A stretch of DNA of 64,000 nucleotides from Gluconobacter potus. GTDB taxonomy: Bacteria; Pseudomonadota; Alphaproteobacteria; Acetobacterales; Acetobacteraceae. The position numbers were made by a program, and so were the translations under genes. The stretch is from assembly GCF_015244705.1 (NCBI RefSeq), contig NZ_JABCQF010000002.1:372001-436000 (forward strand). Direction: 5' to 3'. A model generated the notes under the pieces. That model saw only the letters and a list, made by a program, of their open reading frames with translations, had not been told where the DNA came from and ran no database searches. The number at the start of each line of letters is the position of its first letter. Position 1 is the first letter of the stretch. This document shows, piece by piece, positions 26,943-35,572 of the stretch.

Positions 26943-28751
26943 ATGGCCGCTGACACCACGACCCTTACGACTGACTGTCTCTTTGCCCGCACCCGGGTTC
27001 AGGTGTGCGACGCTCTGCGATCGGTCGTCCCCGGCCTGCCGGAAGAAGTGGTGCAGCGCGTCGATCTGACCCCTACGCGCGACCCGTCCCACGGTGACAT
27101 GGCGACCAATGCCGCCATGCTCGCCGCCAAGCCCGCCCGTCGCAAACCCGCTGAAATCGCCGCCGAACTGGTCGAGAAGCTCTCCGCCCTGCCGGAAGTT
27201 GCCAAGGCTGAAGCCGCAGGCCCGGGCTTCGTGAACCTGACGCTCAAGCCCGAAGTCCTGCAGGGCGTTGCCGTCTCGATCCTCAAGGCTGGCGACCGCT
27301 ATGGTCGTTCCACGATGGGGCAGGGGACGCGCGTGAACGTGGAATACGTCTCCGCCAACCCGACCGGCCCGATGCATGTTGGTCACTGCCGTGGTGCGGT
27401 CGTCGGTGATGCGCTGGCCAATCTGCTCGAAGCCGCTGGCAACACCGTCACGCGTGAATACTACATCAACGATGCTGGAACGCAGGTCGTCGCCCTGACC
27501 TGGGCCACATACTGGCGTTATCTGCAGGTCATCGGCACGGAGATTTCCGCAGACGATTTCAGCCCGCTGACCCCGAACGGCCTGCAATATCAGGGTGAGT
27601 ACCTGATCCCCGTCGCCCAGAGCATCGCTGACAAACACGGTCGCACACTCGCCAACGCTGACGGTGGCCCGGCCGATCCGTCCGTCTGGTTCGAGACGGT
27701 CCGTCGTGAAGCCCTGACGCAGATGATGGCGGCCATCCGCGAAGATCTGGAAGCGCTGGGCATTTCGCACGAAGTCTTCGCCAGCGAAGCCGAAACGCTG
27801 GCCAGTGGTCGCGTGGATGCCGCGATCGCAAAGCTCGACAGCAAGGGCCTGCTCTATGAAGGCGTGCTGGAGCCGCCGAAGGGCAAGATGCCGGAAGACT
27901 GGGAAGCCCGTCCGCAGACGCTCTTCCGCTCGACCGAGTTCGGCGACGATCAGGACCGTGCACTCCGCAAATCCGATGGCACCAACACCTATTTCGCCAA
28001 CGATATCGGCTATCACGCCCAGAAGGCCGAGAATGCCGACGTCCTGATCGACGTCCTCGGCGCCGATCACGGCGGGTACGTTTCCCGCATGCGGGCGGCC
28101 ATTTCCGCCCTGACGGATGGCAAGACCGGCTTTGAAGTCGTGATGTGCCAGATCGTGCGCGTCGTGAAGAACGGCGAGCCCGTCCGCATGTCCAAGCGTG
28201 CCGGCACGTTCGTCACCCTGCGCGACCTGCTGGACGAAGTGGGCCGTGACGCCGTGCGCTTCACGATGCTGACCCGCAAGGCGGACGCGCAGATGGAGTT
28301 CGATCTGGACGCCGTCGTCGCCCAGACGCGCGACAATCCGGTGTTCTACGTCCAGTACGCCCATGCCCGCTGCCGCTCGGTTTTGCGTTCGGCCGAGACA
28401 ATGTTCGGCGCGGATGCCGTAACGCCGGAAGCCCTGTGCAGCGCCGATCTGTCCAACCTGTCTTCGGATGTGGAACTGGCCGTCCTGCGCCGTCTGGCTG
28501 CTTTCCCGCGCAGTGTCGAAGCTGCTGCCACGGCCCGTGAGCCGCATCGGATCGCGACCTATTGCATTGATCTGGCCTCCGATTTTCATGCCCTGTGGAA
28601 CCGGGGCCGCGAAGACACCACCCTGCGCTTCCTGCACGAGAACGACCGCGCAACCAGCCTCGCCAAGCTGGCGCTGGTTTCGGCTATTGCGGGAACATTG
28701 CGCTGTGCCCTCACCATTCTCGGCGTCGTGCCGGTAGAGGAAATGCGATGA
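26943..28751 (+). CDS. argS: Arginine--tRNA ligase
   Basis: Class I synthetase. 602 residues: N-terminal Arg-S domain (about 15-105), HIGH-like NPTGPMHVGHCRG near residue 140, KMSKS-like RMSKRAGTFVTL near 415, and the DALR anticodon-binding domain at the C-terminus (HRIATYCIDLASDFHALWN). First gene of a colinear run through serS; its stop overlaps the SPOR gene start by 4 bases. Confidence 0.97.
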   Translation: MAADTTTLTTDCLFARTRVQVCDALRSVVPGLPEEVVQRVDLTPTRDPSHGDMATNAAMLAAKPARRKPAEIAAELVEKLSALPEVAKAEAAGPGFVNLTLKPEVLQGVAVSILKAGDRYGRSTMGQGTRVNVEYVSANPTGPMHVGHCRGAVVGDALANLLEAAGNTVTREYYINDAGTQVVALTWATYWRYLQVIGTEISADDFSPLTPNGLQYQGEYLIPVAQSIADKHGRTLANADGGPADPSVWFETVRREALTQMMAAIREDLEALGISHEVFASEAETLASGRVDAAIAKLDSKGLLYEGVLEPPKGKMPEDWEARPQTLFRSTEFGDDQDRALRKSDGTNTYFANDIGYHAQKAENADVLIDVLGADHGGYVSRMRAAISALTDGKTGFEVVMCQIVRVVKNGEPVRMSKRAGTFVTLRDLLDEVGRDAVRFTMLTRKADAQMEFDLDAVVAQTRDNPVFYVQYAHARCRSVLRSAETMFGADAVTPEALCSADLSNLSSDVELAVLRRLAAFPRSVEAAATAREPHRIATYCIDLASDFHALWNRGREDTTLRFLHENDRATSLAKLALVSAIAGTLRCALTILGVVPVEEMR

Positions 28752-29869
28752 GCCCGGAAAACGATCAGGATCGCAACCGCCCCGATCCCGGCGACTACGC
28801 CCGCGCCCCGAAACAGCCTGCGGGTGCGCCTCCCGGAGCGCGTCCGCAGGCGCGTTTTGACCGCGAGCGGCTGAGCAACGACTATGACGACGAGCCCCCG
28901 CCGCGTCGCCGTCCGGCTGCTGCCGGTGGCGCATCTGGCGCCGGTCGCCTGACGTCCCTGCTGGGAAGTGATCCCGCCACGCGCAAGCTGGTCGGCGGTG
29001 CGGTTGGTATCGGCGTCGTGCTGCTTCTGGCAGTGGGCGGCTGGTCCCTGACCGGCGGCCATCACGGCGGTATTCCCATCATCGGTCCGCCGCCGGGCCC
29101 CGTGAAGGACCGTCCGGCCGATCCAGGGGGGATGCAGATCATGGGTGGTGACGACGGCGAAACCGACATGACCGGCAATGGCGAGGCCCATCTTGCCCCC
29201 GGTCCGGAACAGCCCGACACGAAGGCGCTGGCCCGTCAGTACGGCGTTCCCCCTGGAACGCCTGCGCCGGAAACACCAAAGACCGATGCCCCCAAGGCAG
29301 ATGGTGCCGCACCAGATAACGCGCCGGCAGCCCAGACGCCTGCCATCCCGCCTGAAGCCGCTGCGCCTGCCGATACGGGGCAGATGTCTCCGGGCACCGC
29401 GCTGCCTGCCACGGTTCCGGAGAAGCCGCAGGATCAGGCCGGCGAACCTGCCGAGGCGCCGAAGGCTGCAACGCCCAAGGAAGCGCCGAAGAAGGAAGAG
29501 GCGCCTGTCCATCATGCCGCACGACCGGCTGAGAAGTCGCTGCCCGCGCCGGTTCCGGACCCTGAGAATGTCGGACCGCTGAAAGCCGCCGCTCCGGCTG
29601 CGGAGAAGGCGGAAACATCGGGTGGGACGCATGAAGTCCAGCTTGGCGCGCTCGACAGCGAAGCCGCAGCCCGCAAGGAATGGGACAGCCTGCGCCATCA
29701 GGCTCCGGCCCTGTTCGCCGGCCATACGCCGCTGTTCGAAAAGACCACGCGTGGGGACCATACCTTCGTGCGCCTGCGGATCGGTGGCTTTGCGGATCTC
29801 AAGTCTGCGCGTGCTTACTGCGTGAAGCTGCACGCGCAGTCCGTCGCCTGTACGCCGGCCCAGTTCTGA
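28748..29869 (+). CDS. SPOR domain-containing membrane protein
   Basis: 373 residues: charged cytoplasmic N-terminus (about 1-78), one membrane segment KLVGGAVGIGVVLLLAVGG (about 79-97), a long Ala/Pro/Lys-rich periplasmic linker, and a C-terminal SPOR domain (about 293-373; THEVQLGALDSEAAARKEWD to the end). SPOR domains bind denuded glycan strands left by amidases at the septum, so a cell-division or envelope role is likely. Coupled to argS by ATGA and 10 bases before scpA; the same arrangement is common in alphaproteobacteria. Confidence 0.88.
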   Translation: MSPENDQDRNRPDPGDYARAPKQPAGAPPGARPQARFDRERLSNDYDDEPPPRRRPAAAGGASGAGRLTSLLGSDPATRKLVGGAVGIGVVLLLAVGGWSLTGGHHGGIPIIGPPPGPVKDRPADPGGMQIMGGDDGETDMTGNGEAHLAPGPEQPDTKALARQYGVPPGTPAPETPKTDAPKADGAAPDNAPAAQTPAIPPEAAAPADTGQMSPGTALPATVPEKPQDQAGEPAEAPKAATPKEAPKKEEAPVHHAARPAEKSLPAPVPDPENVGPLKAAAPAAEKAETSGGTHEVQLGALDSEAAARKEWDSLRHQAPALFAGHTPLFEKTTRGDHTFVRLRIGGFADLKSARAYCVKLHAQSVACTPAQF

Positions 29870-29879
29870 GAGCTGGCGT

Positions 29880-30644
29880 TTGAGCGAGACACTTCATCTG
29901 ACGCTTGACGGGTTCGAGGGGCCGCTGGACCTGCTCCTCGATCTGGCCCGCAAGCAGAAGGTGGATCTGGCGAAAATCTCCATCCTGCAACTGGTGGAGC
30001 AGTATCTGGCCGTCGTGGAAAAAGCCCGTGCGGAAGCGCGGAGCCTGCGGCTGGAGCTGGCGGCGGACTGGCTGGTCATGGCCGCCTGGCTCGCCTGGCT
30101 GAAATCCAAGCTGCTCCTGCCTGCCGAAAACGAAGACCCGGACGCCGAAGACGCGATCGAGCTTCTCCAGGAACGTCTGATCGAACTCGAACGGATGCGT
30201 GCCGCCGCCCAGTGGCTGGCCGAACAGCCACGTTTGGGGCTGGACGTGTTCCGGCGCGGGCAGGGGGAAGATCATACCGAAATCGACCGCTCTGGTCTGC
30301 GCGTGGACATGCCCGCGCTGATCACGGCCTATCTTTCTGCCCGACGCAGGACCGGGCGCAGGCGTGTCTATGCGCCACGCGCCCGCCGTTACTGGAGCGT
30401 GCAGGATGCGCTGTCCCGCCTCAAGCGCCTGCTCGGGACAGACCATGTTGTCGGCTGGCAGACCCTGACCTCTCTTCTGCCGGATCCGGATGAACTGGAC
30501 GGCGAAGAGGGGCCTTACGGGCGCAATGCCGCTCTCGCAGGCACACTTCTGGCGGGGCTGGAACTGGCCAAGGGCGGTGCGCTTGAACTGCGTCAGCCCG
30601 AGGCGTTCGGGGAAATCGAATGGCGGGCGGCCACGCCCTCATGA
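29880..30644 (+). CDS. scpA: Segregation and condensation protein A
   Basis: Kleisin subunit of the SMC-ScpAB condensin. 254 residues starting LSETLHLTLDGFEGPLDLLL at a TTG codon (29880), the only suitable start before this conserved N-terminus. KQKVDLAKISILQLVEQYL and the LAWLKSKLLLP block are characteristic. The C-terminal winged helix is at about 170-250. Overlaps scpB by 4 bases. Confidence 0.94.
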   Translation: MSETLHLTLDGFEGPLDLLLDLARKQKVDLAKISILQLVEQYLAVVEKARAEARSLRLELAADWLVMAAWLAWLKSKLLLPAENEDPDAEDAIELLQERLIELERMRAAAQWLAEQPRLGLDVFRRGQGEDHTEIDRSGLRVDMPALITAYLSARRRTGRRRVYAPRARRYWSVQDALSRLKRLLGTDHVVGWQTLTSLLPDPDELDGEEGPYGRNAALAGTLLAGLELAKGGALELRQPEAFGEIEWRAATPS

Positions 30645-31231
30645 TGGATTCCCCAATGCTCGACCGGGCCTGCCTTCTCGTGGAGGCACTCGTTTTTGCC
30701 AGCCCTGAGCCCGTAAAGCCTGCGGCCATTGCCGAGCTTCTGACTGCCCAATCCATCCCCGTGCCCGTCGAAGAGGCGCTTGAGGCTGTGCGGAAGCGCT
30801 ACGCCGATCACGCGGTCGAAATGGTGATGGTCGCAGGCGGCTGGCAGTTCCGCACCCGACCGGAATTTGCATCCGCCCTGACCAAAGTCGTGGAAAAGCC
30901 CCGTCGCCTGAGTCGCGGCGCGATGGAAACACTGGCCATCATCGCCTATCACCAGCCCTGCACCCGTGCGGAAATCGAGGCCATCCGTGGCGTCTCGCTC
31001 GGGCAGGCGGTTCTCGACGCCCTTCTGGAAGACAGTCTGATTGCCCCCAAAGGCCGCAAGGAAGTTCCCGGACGTCCCGTATTGTGGGGCACCACGGCCA
31101 GTTTTCTGGAAAGTTTCGGTCTGCCGGATCTGCGGGCGCTGCCCCGCCGGGAGGACTTCCTGCTGGACCGCGCGCCTACGGAAGCAGAAGACGATGCTTC
31201 TGCCGTAGGCGGAACGGAGCAGACAGGCTAG
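30641..31231 (+). CDS. scpB: Segregation and condensation protein B
   Basis: Winged-helix partner of ScpA that also binds SMC. 196 residues. LVEALVFASPEPV, the central RGAMETLAIIAYHQPCTRAEI and IRGVSLGQAVLDAL blocks identify the family. ATG 30641 overlaps the scpA stop (ATGA); 30620 and 30656 are other possible starts. The last 30 residues are acidic and variable. Confidence 0.94.
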   Translation: MMDSPMLDRACLLVEALVFASPEPVKPAAIAELLTAQSIPVPVEEALEAVRKRYADHAVEMVMVAGGWQFRTRPEFASALTKVVEKPRRLSRGAMETLAIIAYHQPCTRAEIEAIRGVSLGQAVLDALLEDSLIAPKGRKEVPGRPVLWGTTASFLESFGLPDLRALPRREDFLLDRAPTEAEDDASAVGGTEQTG

Positions 31232-31240
31232 GAATGATGC

Positions 31241-31843
31241 ATGTTTGACTTCAGTTTCTCGGAAATCGCGCTGTTCGTGATGGTGGCGATGGTCTTCATC
31301 CGTCCGAAGGATCTGCCGGTTGCCATCCGCACCCTGTCGAACGGGTTAAAGGCGATGCGGCGCATGGCGGCTGAATTCCAGTCCCATGTGGACGAGATGG
31401 TCCGTGAAGCCGATCTCTCCGAAGCGCGCGACCAGTTCCGGGACCTAAAGAACTTCAACCTGCGCGACCGTGTCACGAAGGCCATCGACGGCGACAATTC
31501 CATCCGCCGCAGTCTGGAACTCGGCACGCCCGCAAAAGCGTCCGCCGCCGATCTTCCGAAAGTTCCACCCGCACCGCCGCTTCCACCGCCGCCCCTGACC
31601 GATCTGGAAACGGTGCCCTATAATGCCCGTCCGCAGTTCGAGCCGGCCGCAGACATCCCCGTCGAACCGGAACCCGAGCCCAACGACGATGTCGTGGACG
31701 CTCCGTCCATTCTGCCCCCCAGCACGGCAAGACGGCTCCTGCACGAGCGCTCCCGCTGGCGGGCCCCTGACATTCTGCCGCCCGTCCGCGCCATCCATGC
31801 CGGCCGGCGCGTGACTATTGCGAGCGGAAAGGACGGCGAATGA
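31241..31843 (+). CDS. tatB: Sec-independent protein translocase subunit TatB
   Basis: Receptor subunit of the twin-arginine translocase. 200 residues: N-terminal membrane segment MFDFSFSEIALFVMVAMVFI with the conserved glutamate at position 8, the RPKDLP hinge, an amphipathic helix, and a long proline-rich tail. The start fits TatB and not TatA (no FG hinge motif). The usual tatA is missing between scpB and this gene. Overlaps tatC by 4 bases. Confidence 0.93.
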   Translation: MFDFSFSEIALFVMVAMVFIRPKDLPVAIRTLSNGLKAMRRMAAEFQSHVDEMVREADLSEARDQFRDLKNFNLRDRVTKAIDGDNSIRRSLELGTPAKASAADLPKVPPAPPLPPPPLTDLETVPYNARPQFEPAADIPVEPEPEPNDDVVDAPSILPPSTARRLLHERSRWRAPDILPPVRAIHAGRRVTIASGKDGE

Positions 31844-32625
31844 CCGATACCGACAGCATCAATGACACGCCGATGCCGCTCCTCGAGCATCTCGTGGAAC
31901 TGCGCAAGCGGCTGATCTGGTCCATCGTGACCTTCGTGATCGCATTCGCCATCTGCTACCATTATTCGGGCGAGATCTACCGGTTCCTGGCGGCCCCGCT
32001 CGGCAACATCATGCGCAAGAACGGGGAGCAGCCGCACCTGATCTATACCGCGTTGTATGAAGCCTTCTTCACCTATATCCGCGTGGCCGTTTTTGGTGCG
32101 ACCTGCCTTTCGTTTCCCATGATCGCCATCCAGGCCTGGATCTTCATCGCGCCCGGCCTGTATCGCAGTGAAAAGCGCGCCTTTGCCCCGTTCCTGATCG
32201 CCACCCCGATCATGTTCCTGATCGGTGCGGCACTCGCCTATTACGTGGTGTTCCCCTACGCATGGCAGTTCTTCCTGTCGTTCCAGACACCGCAGAGCAC
32301 CAATGGTGGCATGCAGATCGAGCTTCAGGCCAAGGTCTCGGAATATCTGACGCTGGTCACGAAAATGATCCTGGCGTTCGGAGTCTGTTTCGAACTGCCC
32401 GTCGTGCTGACCCTGCTGGTGCGCGTGGGCCTGTTGAGTGTGGCGCAGCTCAAGCGTTTCCGCCGTTATGCTGTCGTTGCGTCCTTTGCGGTGGCCGCCG
32501 TGATTGCTCCGCCTGATGCGATTACGATGCTGAGCCTCGCCATTCCCCTCGTCGCCCTGTACGAGGTATCCATCCTCACGGCCCGGTTCGTCGAACCGAA
32601 ACCCATGGCCGCTGATGAAGACTGA
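31840..32625 (+). CDS. tatC: Sec-independent protein translocase subunit TatC
   Basis: Core Tat receptor that binds twin-arginine signals. 261 residues and six membrane segments. Family landmarks: MPLLEHLVELRKRLIWS at the N-terminus (the conserved glutamate binds the RR motif), FFTYIRVAVFG, PGLYRSEKRAF and FAVAAVIAPPDAITMLSLAIP. Translationally coupled to tatB. Confidence 0.97.
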   Translation: MTDTDSINDTPMPLLEHLVELRKRLIWSIVTFVIAFAICYHYSGEIYRFLAAPLGNIMRKNGEQPHLIYTALYEAFFTYIRVAVFGATCLSFPMIAIQAWIFIAPGLYRSEKRAFAPFLIATPIMFLIGAALAYYVVFPYAWQFFLSFQTPQSTNGGMQIELQAKVSEYLTLVTKMILAFGVCFELPVVLTLLVRVGLLSVAQLKRFRRYAVVASFAVAAVIAPPDAITMLSLAIPLVALYEVSILTARFVEPKPMAADED

Positions 32626-32652
32626 TGACCAGACCTGCCGGAGCCCTGAACC

Positions 32653-33915
32653 ATGCATGACCTGAAAGCCCTGCGCGCCAACCCGGCCGCTTTTGACGCT
32701 GCTCTCGCACGTCGGGGCCTGTCACCCGTGGGACAGCAGCTTGTCAGTGATGATGAAGAACGCCGCGCCGCACTCGCCGCGCTTCAGGAAGCACAGGGCG
32801 CGCGGAAGGCGCTGGCCAAGGAAATCGGCCTGCTCAAGCGCCAGAAGCTCGACACCGCCGAAATCGAAGTGAAAGCCGTGGCCCTGCGGGACCAGATCGC
32901 CGGTCTGGAAGAGCGGGCCAACACGATCCAGACCCGTATCGACGACGTGCTGAAATCCCTGCCGAACCGCCTCGATGCCTCCGTGCCGGACGGAAAGAGC
33001 GAAGACGAAAACGTCGTCGTCCATGTCCGTGGCGAGAAGCGCGAATTTGCCTTCGAGACGAAACAGCATTTCGAGCTGGGTGAAGCCTTGGGGCTGATGG
33101 ATTTCCCGACCGCCGCCAAGCTGTCTGGCACACGCTTTGTCGTTCTGCGTGGTGCGCTTGCCCGTCTGGAACGTGCACTTGGCCAGTTCATGCTCGACAC
33201 CCACACGACCGAGTTCGGCTACAGCGAAACCAGCGTGCCGCTTCTGGTCAATGACGAAGCGATGTACGGCACGGACAAGCTGCCCAAGTTTGCCGAGGAC
33301 TCGTTCCGCACTGAAGATGGCCGCTGGCTGATCCCGACCGCCGAAGTCCCGCTGACGGCCTCTGTCATGGGCGATATCCTGCCCGCCGATGCCCTACCGA
33401 TCCGCATGACCGCGCTGTCGCAGTGCTTCCGCTCCGAAGCCGGTTCGGCCGGTCGTGACGTGCGCGGCATGCTGCGCCAGCACCAGTTCACGAAATGCGA
33501 GCTGGTCTCCGTCGTGAAGCCAGAAGACAGCGACGCCGAGCATGAGCGCATGACGCAGGTCGCCGAAACGGTGCTGGAACGTCTGGGCATCACCTTCCGC
33601 CGGATGCTGCTCTGCGCGGGCGATACGGGCTTCGGTGCGGCCAAAACGTTTGATCTGGAAGCCTGGCTTCCGGGCCAGAAAGCATGGCGCGAAATTTCTT
33701 CGTGCTCGAATACGCGCGATTTTCAGGCACGCCGCATGAATGCGCGCTATCGTGCCGAGAATGGACCGGCCTTCGTCAACACGCTTAACGGGTCCGGTCT
33801 TGCTGTCGGTCGGACGATGATTGCTGTTATGGAGACATATCAGAACGAAGATGGCAGCATCGATATTCCAGAGGTTCTGCGTCCTTACATGGGCGGGCTG
33901 AACCGCATCGGCTGA
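32653..33915 (+). CDS. serS: Serine--tRNA ligase
   Basis: Class II synthetase. 420 residues: N-terminal antiparallel coiled-coil arm (about 30-105) that clasps the long variable arm of tRNA-Ser, then the catalytic core with motif 2 [20 protein letters not shown] and motif 3 [16 protein letters not shown]. 27 bases after tatC, a gene order common in alphaproteobacteria. Confidence 0.97.
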   Translation: MHDLKALRANPAAFDAALARRGLSPVGQQLVSDDEERRAALAALQEAQGARKALAKEIGLLKRQKLDTAEIEVKAVALRDQIAGLEERANTIQTRIDDVLKSLPNRLDASVPDGKSEDENVVVHVRGEKREFAFETKQHFELGEALGLMDFPTAAKLSGTRFVVLRGALARLERALGQFMLDTHTTEFGYSETSVPLLVNDEAMYGTDKLPKFAEDSFRTEDGRWLIPTAEVPLTASVMGDILPADALPIRMTALSQCFRSEAGSAGRDVRGMLRQHQFTKCELVSVVKPEDSDAEHERMTQVAETVLERLGITFRRMLLCAGDTGFGAAKTFDLEAWLPGQKAWREISSCSNTRDFQARRMNARYRAENGPAFVNTLNGSGLAVGRTMIAVMETYQNEDGSIDIPEVLRPYMGGLNRIG

Positions 33916-33927
33916 GGACTTTCAGGC

Positions 33928-34671
33928 ATGATCACGATCCGTCGTTTCGCGTTGGCTCTTCTGGCCGCAGGCACCGTTCTCGCCTCATGCCCCGCCGAGG
34001 CAGACAGCATGCGCACCCTGCACGGTGAGGCGCTGTACCGTGAGCGCATGGCCCTGCCGCCGGGTGCCGTCCTGAGTGTCTGGATCGAGGATACAGGTGC
34101 CACGCATGGCGCCCCCCTGGTCATGGCCGAGCAGCGCGAAGAGATCCATCGTGGCGTGCCCATCCCCTACACACTGACCTACCCGGTTCTGCCGCCGGGC
34201 GGACATTACGTGCTGAATGCCGAAATCACGGTCGAGGGACGCAGGCTTTTTGCCACGCCGGACGGCGGCACGCCTCTGGATCATCCCCGGCTCCTGCTGC
34301 GGCATGTGGCGGGCACGGCCATCCGCGCGCCTTACGGGACATGGCGGATCCAGAGCGTGGGCAGTCTTCATTTCGACAATACTGCCGAAGCGCCTGGCCT
34401 GACCCTGCAACAGGATGGTACGGTTTACGGCACGGATGGCTGCAACCGTCTGATGGGGCATTTTACCCTCTCAGGGCAGACGCTTCATTTCCTGCCTCTC
34501 GCCATGACCCGGAAGGCCTGTCTGCCAGCCCTGATGACGCAGGAGCAGCAGATCGGGGCTTTTCGGCCGAGCGTGACCTCATGGTCGCGTGACAGCGAAA
34601 ATCATCTGGTGCTGCATGGAAATGGGTCTGCTGGCAGCACAATGGTTCTTGTCCCACAGGATGCCCAGTAG
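33928..34671 (+). CDS. YbaY/META-domain lipoprotein
   Basis: 247-residue predicted lipoprotein. Signal ends in LASC (lipidated C near residue 21). The first domain (about 35-130, with ALPPGAVLSVWIEDTG and VPIPYTLTYP) resembles type III secretion pilotin/YbaY. The second (about 150-245, with TVYGTDGCNRLMGHFTLSG and MTRKACLP) is a META (HslJ-like) domain. In the family these are outer-membrane-associated stress proteins. 12 bases after serS, so it is the last gene of the run. Confidence 0.82.
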   Translation: MITIRRFALALLAAGTVLASCPAEADSMRTLHGEALYRERMALPPGAVLSVWIEDTGATHGAPLVMAEQREEIHRGVPIPYTLTYPVLPPGGHYVLNAEITVEGRRLFATPDGGTPLDHPRLLLRHVAGTAIRAPYGTWRIQSVGSLHFDNTAEAPGLTLQQDGTVYGTDGCNRLMGHFTLSGQTLHFLPLAMTRKACLPALMTQEQQIGAFRPSVTSWSRDSENHLVLHGNGSAGSTMVLVPQDAQ

Positions 34672-34784
34672 CCTTTCCAGCCAGCCATCTCTGGTCGGAT
34701 TTCAAAAAAACTTTTGCTGTGTCACGCTTTTTTCGAAGGACAGGGGGGGTATCACGCCTCTTTCCCTGAAAGCGGAAATAGGAC

Positions 34785-34878
34785 TAGTATGATCCAGCTA
34801 TCTCCATATTCCAGATGGATTGAGCAAAAAGATCTTCTCCCGTCATCGCGGGAGTCCTCTGACCGGCAGAGGTTTTTT
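34785..34878 (+). ncRNA. Candidate small RNA or 5' attenuator upstream of the XRE gene
   Basis: A possible -10 box TAGTAT (34785-34790) is followed by three local stems: TCCAT/ATGGA (34803-34807, 34815-34819), CTCCCG/CGGGAG (34837-34842, 34849-34854) and CCTCTG/CAGAGG (34856-34861, 34867-34872), the last directly followed by six T (34873-34878). A transcript of about 80 bases would end before the regulator gene. It could be a free small RNA or a leader with premature termination. No Rfam family is recognised by eye. Confidence 0.45.
34856..34878 (+). terminator. Intrinsic terminator inside the XRE gene leader
   Basis: Six-bp stem CCTCTG/CAGAGG with loop ACCGG and T6. It lies 47 bases before the regulator ATG and 185 bases after the previous gene's stop. 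Confidence 0.65.
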
Positions 34879-34924
34879 GTCGCATGGCGTGACGCGCTAT
34901 TGCTATCAGGCCGGAGGCTTGGGA

Positions 34925-35536
34925 ATGAAAACAACGATCCAGCTTGGGCTGGGACAGAAATGGACGGCATCGGCCACTGCGAAGCAGGGGGCAGGTGAGG
35001 TCAGGGAGATCATGACTCTCGGAGCCGGTCGGGTTGGTTTCCGGGTGGAAAACCAATCGCTGGCTCTGACGCAGGTCTCCGAGGCGGCGTATAGGGTATG
35101 GATCACAGAGACGGAGGCCATATTGACCAGAGATGCCATCCCAGCGGCACAGCTTTCTCCGGGGCTTGAACTCGGTCGCCGCATCCGGCTTCTGCGGGAA
35201 ATGGCCGGGCTAAGCCAGCAGCAGCTTGCGGAAAAAGTCGGAATTTCGCGTTCGGCCGTTGCGTTCTGGGAAACGGGCCGCTCGGGTCATGTCGGCAAGC
35301 ATCTGGGAAGTCTCGCGCAGGTTCTGGGCGTCGAGCCCGAGGTCCTGCTGACAGGGATGGCCTACAAGGCCATCCAGGCGACTCTTACTCCAGACGAAAA
35401 CACGATGCTTACCCTCTACCGGCAGCTTGATCCCCTCATCAAGCTTCAGGCCCAGAAATGGATCGAGCGTCGGGTACGCAACAAGACGGACGAAGAGCAG
35501 GACACAAAGTCTGTCCGTCAGCCTAAAAGGGCCTGA
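34925..35536 (+). CDS. XRE-family helix-turn-helix regulator
   Basis: 203 residues. An HTH_3/XRE domain occupies about residues 83-137 (LGRRIRLLREMAGLSQQQLA, recognition helix ISRSAVAFWETGR). The N-terminal 75 residues have no recognisable domain; the C-terminus is helical and charged. ATG 34925 is preceded by GGAGG; an in-frame TTG at 34820 would place a terminator within the gene, so it is rejected. Target genes are unknown; the terminator-containing leader suggests its own expression is controlled. Confidence 0.85.
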   Translation: MKTTIQLGLGQKWTASATAKQGAGEVREIMTLGAGRVGFRVENQSLALTQVSEAAYRVWITETEAILTRDAIPAAQLSPGLELGRRIRLLREMAGLSQQQLAEKVGISRSAVAFWETGRSGHVGKHLGSLAQVLGVEPEVLLTGMAYKAIQATLTPDENTMLTLYRQLDPLIKLQAQKWIERRVRNKTDEEQDTKSVRQPKRA

Positions 35537-35540
35537 TCTC

Positions 35541-35564
35541 CCGGCCTGACAGATGTCAGGCCGG
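35541..35564. terminator. Convergent terminator between the XRE and helicase genes
   Basis: CCGGCCTGAC (35541-35550) and GTCAGGCCGG (35555-35564) pair exactly around a 4-base loop; TCTGCGTTTTA follows on the plus strand. Confidence 0.75.
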
Positions 35565-35572
35565 TCTGCGTT

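Noticed and set aside
34820-34924. TTG start extending the XRE regulator by 35 codons
   Set aside because: It would place an intrinsic terminator within the coding region; ATG 34925 has a good SD.
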